From IMG/VR virus record IMGVR_UViG_3300002483_000037, positions 1 to 33,896 of that record: 33,896 bases of DNA. One strand, 5' to 3'. The position numbers and the translations under genes are program-made. Origin of the DNA: a virus. Numbering within the stretch: the first letter of the stretch is position 1; each line of letters begins with the position of its first letter. Positions 1 through 6,162 of this stretch are shown here, piece by piece. The notes under the pieces were generated by a model. The model was not told the DNA's origin. It saw nothing but the letters and a program-made list of their open reading frames with translations, and searched no databases.

Positions 1-2
1 AC

Positions 3-227
3 ACTCAGCTTCAGACGGTGGTGGGTTATGTCGTTAAGCAGGGGCCTCTTTGCTACAAGGACGCGGATAAGTTTCCGGACGGCCCGTGGTGCACCGAAAA
101 ACAGTGGGTAATTTTTGCTCGCTACGCGGGTTCTCGGTTCCGTATTGACGGTGGGGAGTGCAGGATTTTGAACGACGACGAAATCCTAGCGACTATTGAC
201 GATCCAGAAGACATTCTTAGCTTGTAA
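3..227 (+). CDS. GroES-like co-chaperonin, 5' end cut by the window
   Basis: The reading frame is open from the left edge, so the gene starts outside the window; a GTG at 18 is only an internal codon. The visible 74 residues match the second half of a Cpn10/GroES fold: a beta-strand segment WVIFARYAGSRF, then a DGGECRILNDDEILATI segment that aligns with the FAKYAGTEIEYDGEEYLIL...DILAVL end of GroES. Insertion of GPWC before the strand is typical of the phage versions as I remember them. Known role of the family: capping GroEL-type rings so that large virion proteins, above all the capsid protein, can fold. Its place directly before the scaffold and capsid genes fits that role. It is followed after 11 bases by a strong AGGAGG site for the scaffold gene. 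The mobile-loop region lies upstream and cannot be judged. Confidence 0.85.
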   Translation, partial: TQLQTVVGYVVKQGPLCYKDADKFPDGPWCTEKQWVIFARYAGSRFRIDGGECRILNDDEILATIDDPEDILSL

Positions 228-238
228 AGGAGGAAATT

Positions 239-886
239 ATGGCAGAGCCTGCTGAAGAAGGTCAGTTTGAGTTAGATGTAGGGGACGCAGAAGCTACTGA
301 AATAGAGCTTGAGCAACCTGAAGAAGCCGAAGAACCGGAAAAAAATGTTCCACGTGGAACATCTAAGCCGGAAGTTGAAGTAGAGCAGGAAACCGCGCCT
401 GAATCAGAGGATGAGATGGCGCAATATAGTGAATCTGTTCAAAAACGCATCAATCGTCTTACGAAAAAGATGCGTGATGCCGAGCGGCGCGAAGAAGAAG
501 CGATTAATTACGCACGAAATGTGCAGGCTGAATCGCAAAAAATTCGTCACCGGATGGAAAATTTAGACCAAGGCTTTATGAATGAATATGGCCAACGTCT
601 TTCTATTCAGCAACAACAGGCCGAAGCTAATCTTAGGCGAGCAGTAGAACTTGGGGATGCTGAAGGCCAAATAGCCGCTCAAAAAGAGCTAACCAACTTG
701 ACTATTGCCGCAGATGGGTACGCCAAAGCGCAACAAAACGCTCAAGCCCGTCAAATGCGACCTAGTGTTGGACCCCCACCGACAAATGTTCCTGTCCAAC
801 AAGCGCCTCCACAACAGCAACGTCCTGACCCAAGGCGGAGCAGTGGGCTGAGAAAAACTCATGGTTTGGTCAAGATGAAGCTATGA
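239..886 (+). CDS. Scaffolding protein, N-terminal part (frameshifted gene)
   Basis: Starts at ATG 239 behind a strong AGGAGG. Residues 1-60 are highly acidic (Glu-rich, disordered), followed by a long charged helical/coiled-coil stretch (about 60-165) and a Pro/Gln-rich linker. This is the usual make-up of phage capsid scaffolding proteins, and the capsid gene lies 1.5 kb downstream. The frame ends at 886 with a low-complexity basic tail (RRSSGLRKTHGLVKMKL) that looks like out-of-frame translation. From 832 the -1 frame instead reads KAEQWAEKNSWFGQDEAMTF and joins smoothly onto the next entry. The intact protein would therefore span 239-1176, about 312 aa. Scaffold role is inferred from composition and position. 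Codons for NVPRGTS in the acidic linker contain a perfect parS-like palindrome (347-362). Confidence 0.75.
   Translation: MAEPAEEGQFELDVGDAEATEIELEQPEEAEEPEKNVPRGTSKPEVEVEQETAPESEDEMAQYSESVQKRINRLTKKMRDAERREEEAINYARNVQAESQKIRHRMENLDQGFMNEYGQRLSIQQQQAEANLRRAVELGDAEGQIAAQKELTNLTIAADGYAKAQQNAQARQMRPSVGPPPTNVPVQQAPPQQQRPDPRRSSGLRKTHGLVKMKL
347..362. promoter_or_regulatory. Perfect parS-like palindrome (candidate ParB-binding site)
   Basis: TGTTCCACGTGGAACA is a perfect 16-bp inverted repeat. It equals the parS form known from Pseudomonas and other Proteobacteria and differs from the general parS consensus TGTTTCACGTGAAACA at one position per arm. It lies within the acidic, low-constraint part of the scaffolding gene. 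No parB gene is visible in the window. Confidence 0.6.
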
Positions 887-1176
887 CGTTTGCGGCTTTT
901 GGTATTCACAAAAAATTAATTGAAGATGAGGGGTTTGACCCGCAATCTAATGACTACTACAATGAGTTGGACTCCAGAATTAAGCGGGAATTTCCGCATA
1001 AGTTTGGAGAGGAGCAATCCACAGGCCGCAAACCCGCTCAGAGTGTTGCCGGTGTCTCTCGCTCCACCAAAACTGGGCGCAGTGGTAAAAGGGTCAAACT
1101 CTCCCAGACCCAAGTAGCAATCGCTAAAAAATTGGGAGTGCCGCTTGAAGAATACGCGAAATACGTAAAGGAGTAA
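883..1176 (+). CDS. Scaffolding protein, C-terminal part (frameshifted gene)
   Basis: This 97-aa frame begins with an ATG that overlaps the stop of the upstream fragment but has no ribosome-binding site in front of it. The same frame is open upstream back to about 832, where it encodes sequence that fits the missing part of the scaffold. It is therefore best read as the C-terminal third of one scaffolding protein. The segment MTFAAFGIHKKLIEDEGFDP, a basic Ser/Arg/Lys linker, and the terminal helix AIAKKLGVPLEEYAKYVKE are what I recall at the ends of scaffold proteins in marine phages; such basic C-terminal helices usually contact the coat protein. A second, independent small protein is possible but less likely. 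Confidence 0.7.
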   Translation: MTFAAFGIHKKLIEDEGFDPQSNDYYNELDSRIKREFPHKFGEEQSTGRKPAQSVAGVSRSTKTGRSGKRVKLSQTQVAIAKKLGVPLEEYAKYVKE

Positions 1177-1180
1177 GAAG

Positions 1181-1663
1181 ATGTCCACAGAGAAGAAAGG
1201 CTTTGAGGGCATTAACCGCTCCTCACGTGAAACAGCGTCAAGGGAGAAGCAGGGACGGCGTAAGCCTTGGACTCCCCCGTCTATGTTAGATGCACCACCT
1301 GCGCCAGAGGGTTACAAACATCGTTGGATACGCGCTGAAGTACGGGGTTTTGATGACACCAAAAATATTTCGGCAAAAATGCGAGAAGGCTATGAGCTTG
1401 TTCGCCAAGATGAGTATCCAGATTTTGAATCCCCGGTAATTGAATCAGGTAAATATGAAGGTGTGTTTGGCGTTGGCGGATTGATGCTCGCTCGTATACC
1501 GGTGGAGACAGTGGAGGAACGCGCAGAGTACTTTACTCAACGCAACGCGGACCAAATGGAGGCTGTTGAAAGCGATATGATGCGAGAAAACGCTCATCCA
1601 ACAATGGCGATCAGCAAGCCTGAACGTCAAAGTCGTGTAACTTTTGGCGGCCCCAAGAAATAG
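1181..1663 (+). CDS. Conserved marine-phage head-module protein, function unknown
   Basis: A 160-aa protein starting at ATG 1181 behind AAGGAG, which itself overlaps the end of the scaffold gene. The N-terminal 40 residues are basic and polar (many Lys, Arg, Ser) and probably disordered. A conserved-looking core follows: PPAPEGYKHRWIR, a charged region FDDTKNISAKMREGYELV, and GVGGLMLARIPVETVEERAEYF. I recall this pattern between scaffold and capsid genes in uncultured marine phages, but no biochemical role. Its place between scaffold and capsid makes a head-assembly or minor capsid role plausible. The DNA holds a 12-base parS-like half (1223-1234). Confidence 0.7.
   Translation: MSTEKKGFEGINRSSRETASREKQGRRKPWTPPSMLDAPPAPEGYKHRWIRAEVRGFDDTKNISAKMREGYELVRQDEYPDFESPVIESGKYEGVFGVGGLMLARIPVETVEERAEYFTQRNADQMEAVESDMMRENAHPTMAISKPERQSRVTFGGPKK
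1223..1234. promoter_or_regulatory. Partial parS-like match, 12 of 16 bases
   Basis: TCACGTGAAACA matches the last 12 bases of the consensus TGTTTCACGTGAAACA; the four upstream bases do not match. It lies inside a coding region (SRET codons). On its own it may be chance. It is listed because two better copies lie in the same 3 kb. Confidence 0.25.
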
Positions 1664-1689
1664 GGCCGCACAGAATGGAGAACTAAACT

Positions 1690-2340
1690 ATGGCAAATTC
1701 AGATACTGCCTTTGGTCTTCGTCCTGTAGGTCTCGTAGGAAGCGGTGCTAACAGCACAGGTGTTACTCAGTATGAAATTGCTAGTAACAACACTAATGCT
1801 ATCTTTAATGGAAGTATTTGTGTTCCCACTGCCGCAGGCGTTATAGACCAAGCTGGAGCTACAAGTGGCGGCACTACGCAAGCCCTTGGCGTTCTGGTAG
1901 GGGTTGAATATCAAGATGCCACACAAAAGAAACCTGTGTTTCTTAATTACTGGCCCGGATCAGGAAGCGTATCTGTCGATACTAACTTTCCTGTAAAGGC
2001 TCTTGTGGCTGATAACCCTGATCAATTGTTCGTCGTAGCGGCGGATGCCACCCTCACTGACCGAGCTACTGCATTAACAGCTGTTTTTGCTAACGCTAGC
2101 CTGGGAACGTCTGCTCGTACCGGTTCTACCGATACAGGCAAGTCAAATTCTCAGCTTTCCGTAAGCAGTATTGCTGTTACTGCAACGCTACCATTGCGTA
2201 TTGTAGGTCTGGTTGACGATGATGCTAACAATGATTATTCGTCTGCGGGTGCCCATCTGCTTGTTCGATTGAACGCTCATTTTAACGCTGGCACTCGTGG
2301 TTTTGCTTCGCAAACCACTGCCGACTCAACCGGCATTTAA
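1690..2340 (+). CDS. Capsid-associated / decoration-like virion protein
   Basis: A 216-aa, Gly/Ala/Thr/Ser-rich protein of beta character with few charged residues, starting at ATG 1690 behind GGAG. The start MANSDTAFGLRPVG and the end NDYSSAGAHLLVRLNAHFNAG are features I recall from head proteins encoded just before the major capsid gene in marine phages. Composition and position suggest a capsid decoration or head-stabilising protein, made together with the coat protein from the same transcript. No enzyme motif is visible. The exact role is inferred. Confidence 0.6.
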   Translation: MANSDTAFGLRPVGLVGSGANSTGVTQYEIASNNTNAIFNGSICVPTAAGVIDQAGATSGGTTQALGVLVGVEYQDATQKKPVFLNYWPGSGSVSVDTNFPVKALVADNPDQLFVVAADATLTDRATALTAVFANASLGTSARTGSTDTGKSNSQLSVSSIAVTATLPLRIVGLVDDDANNDYSSAGAHLLVRLNAHFNAGTRGFASQTTADSTGI

Positions 2341-2353
2341 GGGGGATTAAGTA

Positions 2354-3259
2354 ATGGCTATTTCTCGCGCCCAGTTGGCGAAGGAACTTGAGCCCGGGCT
2401 TAACGCTCTTTTCGGACTTGAGTATGATCGCTATGAGCAGGAACACGCTGAAATCTTTGAAGAAGAGACTTCAGATCGTGCTTTTGAAGAAGAAGTGATG
2501 CTGTCTGGCTTCGGTACTGCACCGGTTAAGTCAGAGGGTGGTGCTATCTCGTTTGATGACGCGCAGGAAACATTTACTGCACGTTATACGCACGAGACAA
2601 TTGCACTGGCGTTTTCAATTACCGAAGAGGCAATTGAAGACAACCTGTATGACCGCCTTGCTTCTCGTTACACCCGTGCTTTGGCACGATCCATGTCAAC
2701 CACTAAGCAAATTAAGGCTGCGTCTATTTTGAACAACGCCTTTAGCACCGGCTCTCCTGTTGGAGATGGTGCGGCTCTTTGCTCTGCGGCTCACCCTTCT
2801 CTTTCAGGGAACCAACGAAACCTGTTGTCAACTGCAGCTGACCTCAACGAGACTTCTCTTGAGCAGATGTTGATTGACATTGCTGGTTTCACGGATGAGC
2901 GTGGATTGAAGATTGCGGTACGTGGTATGAAGCTGATTATCCCGAAGGAACTGCAATTTATTGCAGAGCGAGTATTGAACTCTAACCTTCGTCCGGGTAC
3001 GGCTGACAACGACACTAACGCTATGAAATCCATGGGTATGATCCCTGACGGTGCTGTAGTTAACCATTTCTTGACCGATACGGATGCGTTTTTCATTAAG
3101 ACTGACGCACCTAACGGCTTCAAGATGTTTAATAGAAGCCCCATCAAGACTGCCATGGAAGGCGACTTTGACACTGGCAACATGCGCTTCAAAGCGCGTG
3201 AGCGTTACAGTTTCGGAGTCTCTGATTGGCGTTGTGTCTTTGGCACCCCGGGTGCCTAA
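2354..3259 (+). CDS. Major capsid protein (HK97-like fold, Mu gpT-like type)
   Basis: A 301-aa protein beginning at ATG 2354 after a G-rich ribosome-binding site. Its N-terminal part is acidic and helical (YEQEHAEIFEEETSDRAFEEE), followed by the block ETIALAFSITEEAIEDN (residues 81-97) and a helix rich in Thr/Lys/Arg. The middle part holds the AHPSLSG region and VRGMKLIIPKELQFIAERVL, which resembles Mu gpT-like coat proteins of the HK97 fold. The C terminus (MRFKARERYSFGVSDWRCVFGTPGA) is of the type seen in these coat proteins. It lies downstream of scaffold and decoration genes and immediately before a strong terminator. No prohead protease is visible, and with a separate scaffold none may be needed. 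Confidence 0.88.
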   Translation: MAISRAQLAKELEPGLNALFGLEYDRYEQEHAEIFEEETSDRAFEEEVMLSGFGTAPVKSEGGAISFDDAQETFTARYTHETIALAFSITEEAIEDNLYDRLASRYTRALARSMSTTKQIKAASILNNAFSTGSPVGDGAALCSAAHPSLSGNQRNLLSTAADLNETSLEQMLIDIAGFTDERGLKIAVRGMKLIIPKELQFIAERVLNSNLRPGTADNDTNAMKSMGMIPDGAVVNHFLTDTDAFFIKTDAPNGFKMFNRSPIKTAMEGDFDTGNMRFKARERYSFGVSDWRCVFGTPGA

Positions 3260-3265
3260 AAACAG

Positions 3266-3289
3266 AGCCGCCTTCGGGCGGCTTTTTTT
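3266..3289 (+). terminator. Intrinsic terminator after the major capsid gene
   Basis: A 7-bp stem AGCCGCC/GGCGGCT closes a TTCG tetraloop and runs into seven T residues. This is a textbook rho-independent terminator beginning 6 bases after the capsid stop codon. It ends the head transcript or reduces expression of downstream genes relative to capsid. Confidence 0.95.
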
Positions 3290-3304
3290 GTTCCACGTAG
3301 AACA
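3289..3304. promoter_or_regulatory. Second parS-like palindrome, 15/16 match
   Basis: TGTTCCACGTAGAACA differs from the perfect site at 347-362 by one base (G to A). It abuts the T-tract of the capsid terminator, in the gap before the next gene, so no protein sequence explains it. It could be a ParB site or a phage operator. Confidence 0.5.
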
Positions 3305-3308
3305 TTTA

Positions 3309-3320
3309 TGTTAGTATAAA
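3309..3320 (+). promoter_or_regulatory. Possible promoter -10 region after the terminator
   Basis: TATAAA (3315-3320) lies in a short AT-rich stretch in the 115-base gap between the capsid terminator and the next gene. No good TTGACA-like box is present at the right distance; that place is taken by the parS-like palindrome. A promoter is expected here because a strong terminator precedes, but the sequence support is weak. Confidence 0.3.
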
Positions 3321-3374
3321 TTTTTCCTGACAGTCTCATCCCGAGGCTGACACTAGCCACGACAGGAGAACCAC

Positions 3375-3857
3375 ATGGCTAATACTACGTTTAACGGTCC
3401 CGTCCGTTCTGAAAACGGTTTTTCAGATATTACTAAAAACTCTACTACTGGCGCTGTAACCAGCACCATGACGCTTTCTACCTACGAAACCACCATTACG
3501 GTGGCTGACGGTGCCACTACGGGCAAAGAGTCTGCAATCGGCATTCCGGATAATTTTATTCCTATGGGTGTCACAATTGCTGTTACCACAGCCGCCGCAA
3601 ACTCCGTCACCCTTAACGACATTGGCACGGACGCAGACACTGACGGGTTCGTCGATGGTATCTCTGCCGCTCTCAACTCTACAGGCTTCAAGGGATTTTT
3701 CCCCTGTAACGGCGTTCTCGGTATGTCTGGTGGAACAACCACTGCGGCTACGGGCACAGCGGATGAGGTTGAGCTTGTCGTTTCGGGTGATCCTGGCGGA
3801 GATACCGTCATTGTCTTGAAGTTTTTTGGCATATCCAGCACTTCTGACGCATCCTAA
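3375..3857 (+). CDS. Putative virion structural protein
   Basis: A 160-aa protein starting at ATG 3375 behind AGGAG. It begins MANTTFNGPVRSENGF, a start I recall from small structural proteins of marine phages. It is rich in Thr, Gly, Ala and Val with alternating beta pattern, has no enzyme motif, and one isolated Cys. The Thr-rich segment after residue 20 and the hydrophobic IPDNFIPMGVTIAV suggest an all-beta fold such as a head decoration or fibre-like protein. It begins a new transcription segment after the capsid terminator. The function is inferred from composition and place. Confidence 0.6.
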   Translation: MANTTFNGPVRSENGFSDITKNSTTGAVTSTMTLSTYETTITVADGATTGKESAIGIPDNFIPMGVTIAVTTAAANSVTLNDIGTDADTDGFVDGISAALNSTGFKGFFPCNGVLGMSGGTTTAATGTADEVELVVSGDPGGDTVIVLKFFGISSTSDAS

Positions 3858-3869
3858 CGGGGGATTACC

Positions 3870-4142
3870 ATGGCTAATTCAGACGTAAGATCAAAACGTC
3901 TGACCGGGACGGGCTCTGCAGCTGTAGGGCCTGCTCGTATCCGTCAGATTCAAGTTTTTTCAGCTTCTGGTACTCCGAGGCTAACTATCACTGATGGTAG
4001 TGGTGGCAGCACAGTATTAGATTTGGATTTTTCTGCGAGTGAGACACATTCAGTCAACATTCCTGATGAGGGCATCAAGGTGTCTGACATTTTCGTCAGT
4101 GTTTTAACTAACATTACGGCAATCACGGTGTTTTTTAGCTGA
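3870..4142 (+). CDS. Small conserved virion-like protein
   Basis: A 90-aa protein starting at ATG 3870 behind a GGGGG motif. It starts MANSDVRSKRLTGTG and continues as a compact all-beta protein (RIRQIQVFSASGTPRLTITDG, DEGIKVSDIFVSVLTNITAITVFFS). Size and beta pattern resemble small head or decoration proteins that follow the capsid gene in marine phages. Its stop overlaps the next start (TGATG), so the two are probably translationally coupled. No specific function can be assigned. Confidence 0.55.
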   Translation: MANSDVRSKRLTGTGSAAVGPARIRQIQVFSASGTPRLTITDGSGGSTVLDLDFSASETHSVNIPDEGIKVSDIFVSVLTNITAITVFFS

Positions 4143-4426
4143 TGGCAACTACCAAAGACGTAAAAAGGCTTCCTTCTGGTCGTTTAAGTTACCGAGGAGA
4201 AACTTTTTCAGGCTATAACAAGCCGAAAAAAACGCCCGGAAAGTCTAAGAAAAGTGCGGTTTTGGCTAAAAAAGGTAAGGAAATAAAGCTTGTTCGTTTT
4301 GGCGACCCAAATATGTCGATTAAAAAATCACAGCCGGGCCGCAGAAGTAATTTTAGAGCGCGTCACAATTGTGATACAGCAAAGGATAAATTTTCGGCGC
4401 GGTATTGGTCTTGTAAGGCTTGGTAG
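4142..4426 (+). CDS. Conserved basic phage protein with Cys-containing C-terminal motif
   Basis: A 94-aa, strongly basic protein that overlaps the preceding stop (TGATG). The N-terminal half is Lys-rich and probably disordered. The C-terminal 27 residues form a distinct block, RSNFRARHNC followed by DKFSARYWSCKAW, with two Cys and two Trp. I recall this block from many marine phages of different morphotypes. The His/Cys pattern could bind a metal, but two Cys and one His are too few to claim it. It opens a group of Lys-rich small proteins (4142-5480). Function unknown. Confidence 0.65.
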   Translation: MATTKDVKRLPSGRLSYRGETFSGYNKPKKTPGKSKKSAVLAKKGKEIKLVRFGDPNMSIKKSQPGRRSNFRARHNCDTAKDKFSARYWSCKAW

Positions 4427-4428
4427 TC

Positions 4429-4629
4429 ATGGACGTTAGAGAGGTTTTGTCTGGACAAGGCTTGACTGCGCGTTTGGAAAAACATGAAGCGGAGTGTGCT
4501 TTACGGTATGAAAGGATTGAGGAGCGCCTAGACAACCAACAAAAGTCTTTAGATCGTTTAGATATGAAGATTTGGGGGATAGCTCTTTTAATCATAACTA
4601 CACCCGTGATTAACAGGTTTGTGGGGTAA
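4429..4629 (+). CDS. Coiled-coil protein with C-terminal membrane segment, holin-like
   Basis: The start is taken at ATG 4429, two bases after the preceding stop, rather than a TTG at 4420; this gives 66 aa. Residues 10-48 form a charged coiled coil (ARLEKHEAECALRYERIEERL, LDRL), followed by one membrane span IWGIALLIITTPVINRFV near the C terminus. This layout matches XhlA-type haemolysin/holin accessory proteins and other small phage membrane proteins. It is the best lysis candidate in the window, although no endolysin accompanies it. A structural or membrane-anchoring role is an alternative. Confidence 0.6.
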   Translation: MDVREVLSGQGLTARLEKHEAECALRYERIEERLDNQQKSLDRLDMKIWGIALLIITTPVINRFVG

Positions 4630-4631
4630 TT

Positions 4632-4853
4632 ATGGCTTCTAAAGATAGGATGAGAGGGCTGACCTACCTACGAAACGGCGGCTCTGCTTCAAAAAAAAGT
4701 AAGGGCAGCAAAATTTGTCCAGAAGGTAAAGCGTGGGCAAAACGAACTTTTGATACCTACCCCTCTGCATATGCCAATTTGGCAGCCAGCAAATACTGTA
4801 AAGATCCCAACTATGCCAAAAAAGCTAAGGGCGGCAAAAGGAAAGGTCGCTAA
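4632..4853 (+). CDS. Small basic Cys-containing protein
   Basis: A 73-aa Lys-rich protein starting at ATG 4632. The core ICPEGKAWAKRTFDTYPSAY and ASKYCKDPNY carries two Cys, aromatic residues and a helix-like stretch, flanked by basic tails (KKSKGSK at the front, KKAKGGKRKGR at the end). I recall this core in marine phage and giant-virus small proteins, without a known function. Its stop overlaps the start of the next gene (TAATG). Basic tails suggest nucleic-acid contact or packing in the virion, but this is inference. Confidence 0.6.
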   Translation: MASKDRMRGLTYLRNGGSASKKSKGSKICPEGKAWAKRTFDTYPSAYANLAASKYCKDPNYAKKAKGGKRKGR

Positions 4854-5188
4854 TGGGCAAGTTACAAGATTGGCTGGATCAAGATTGGGTCCGCATTGAC
4901 AGCAGTGGCAACATTGTTGGCGAGTGTGGCACATCTAAAAATAAAAAACGTCCAGATCGTTGCCTTCCTCGTTCTAAAGCTAATAGCCTGAGTAAATCGG
5001 AACGTGCCGCCACGGCGCGTAAAAAGAAAAAAGAAGGCGCACAAGGTAAAACCGTAGTAGCCAATACCAAGACAGCGAAAGTTACTAAAGCGTCAAGGGG
5101 CGGCGAAATAGGTGACAAAAATCGTAAGAATCATAGGGGCTGCGGAGCAGTTCTATCGGAACGTCGTAAAAAAACTCGTTACACATAG
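4853..5188 (+). CDS. DUF5872-like small basic protein
   Basis: A 111-aa protein coupled to the previous gene by TAATG. Residues 1-45 carry the pattern LQDWLDQDWVRID, then ECGTSK and RCLPRSKA, which resembles DUF5872 as I remember it (a Trp-containing start followed by a CG...CRP-like pair). The rest is Lys/Arg-rich and probably disordered (RKKKKEGAQGK). The family is found in phages and large eukaryotic viruses and has no established role. The ribosome-binding site of the next gene overlaps its stop. Confidence 0.6.
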   Translation: MGKLQDWLDQDWVRIDSSGNIVGECGTSKNKKRPDRCLPRSKANSLSKSERAATARKKKKEGAQGKTVVANTKTAKVTKASRGGEIGDKNRKNHRGCGAVLSERRKKTRYT

Positions 5189-5198
5189 GAGAAGTAAA

Positions 5199-5480
5199 AT
5201 GCCAGGAAGTAGAGTTAATTTAGGAAATGGAGGACACAAATCCTCCAAAAGGTCCAAAGGCAACGCCATGAAGAAGTCTAAAGGCGGTGCGGCAATGAAG
5301 CCACCCGGTATGAAAAACGGTGGCGGTCTTGAAATGACCGAAGTTGGTGGCAAAAAAGTTCCAAAATTTGCGGCTGACGGCAAAGGCGCTAAAGATTTAA
5401 TGAAAAAAACTAAAGGCGGTGCTGTCAAAAAAGCCAAGGGTGGCGCACTAATGAAGAAAAAGAAGCCTACGGGCGGATGA
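5199..5480 (+). CDS. Lys/Gly-rich repeat protein
   Basis: The start is ATG 5199, seven bases after AGGAG; an in-frame GTG further upstream at 5112 would overlap the previous gene and has no such site. The 93-aa product is made of degenerate KKxKGGA(M/V) repeats (at about residues 25-32, 69-76 and 77-83) and a short acidic island GGLEMTEVGGKKVPKF. It is extremely basic with no hydrophobic core, so it is likely unstructured. Such proteins could neutralise packaged DNA or coat the inner capsid. I recall similar Lys/Gly-rich products in marine phage structural regions. The function is inference only. Confidence 0.6.
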   Translation: MPGSRVNLGNGGHKSSKRSKGNAMKKSKGGAAMKPPGMKNGGGLEMTEVGGKKVPKFAADGKGAKDLMKKTKGGAVKKAKGGALMKKKKPTGG

Positions 5481-5483
5481 TTA

Positions 5484-6161
5484 GTGTCCCATTTAATAAG
5501 CAACATCCCGTATTTTAAATGCTGGGTGCGTAAAGAATTTACATGTGACCACCAACGATATCATGGTGAGTTTTTACATGCGCTTGCTATAGCGGTAAAT
5601 ACAATTCCAGACCGATCCTTGAGTTTTCAAGTGGTTTTTACTGGAATTACAGACACTTCCGATGACGTTGAGTCTAACGTCCACGGAGGAGCAATGTGGG
5701 CACGTATGCCAATACAAGCATTGGTAGCTGATGTGCCTTTAGATGATTGGCCTGACAGGATGGAAGACCATCTTTGTCAGCCGTGGGACTGCGAGTCTAT
5801 TGATCACAGTGTGATTGTTATAAACCGTGTTAGCTCAAGCCCGTGGATAGCTAAAGTTAACCACGAGTTTTATGAAGCGCGGTATGTCATGACTATAGAT
5901 TATACCGGCAACAGTATCGCAGACTCTCCAGATCAGCATAAACAAAGTCATTTGTTATATCTGACAGAGGGTCCGTGGGCAGGTAATATGGTGGCATTAC
6001 CAAATAACCGGGTAAGAGCTACTTCACCTGCGTTATGGAACACAGGAGACGGTGCGCCTGACTTTACGCCCAGCCAATATACACACACGGCGGAGGGGCA
6101 CAGTAGTTATACAGACCCGAACATAACGTTTGATAATCTGTATTCGGAAGGGGTGAAGTGA
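5484..6161 (+). CDS. Conserved phage protein between head and neck genes
   Basis: A 225-aa protein. The only start near the 5' end is GTG 5484, because a stop in frame lies two codons upstream (5478). The central region is well formed: HALAIAVNTIPDRSLSFQVV, NVHGGAMWARMPIQALVADVP, and SVIVINRVSSSPWIAKV, with many Trp and His. The C-terminal part (WNTGDGAPDFTPSQYTHTAEG) is polar. I recall the family from uncultured marine phages without a function. Position before the adaptor genes suggests a virion or assembly protein. An enzymatic role cannot be excluded, but I see no recognisable active-site motif. Confidence 0.6.
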   Translation: MSHLISNIPYFKCWVRKEFTCDHQRYHGEFLHALAIAVNTIPDRSLSFQVVFTGITDTSDDVESNVHGGAMWARMPIQALVADVPLDDWPDRMEDHLCQPWDCESIDHSVIVINRVSSSPWIAKVNHEFYEARYVMTIDYTGNSIADSPDQHKQSHLLYLTEGPWAGNMVALPNNRVRATSPALWNTGDGAPDFTPSQYTHTAEGHSSYTDPNITFDNLYSEGVK

Positions 6162-6162
6162 C

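Noticed and set aside
828-836. Programmed -1 frameshift signal in the scaffold gene
   Set aside because: CCCAAGG does not follow the X XXY YYZ pattern and no stable downstream structure was evident; an indel is simpler. Kept only as an alternative in the finding.
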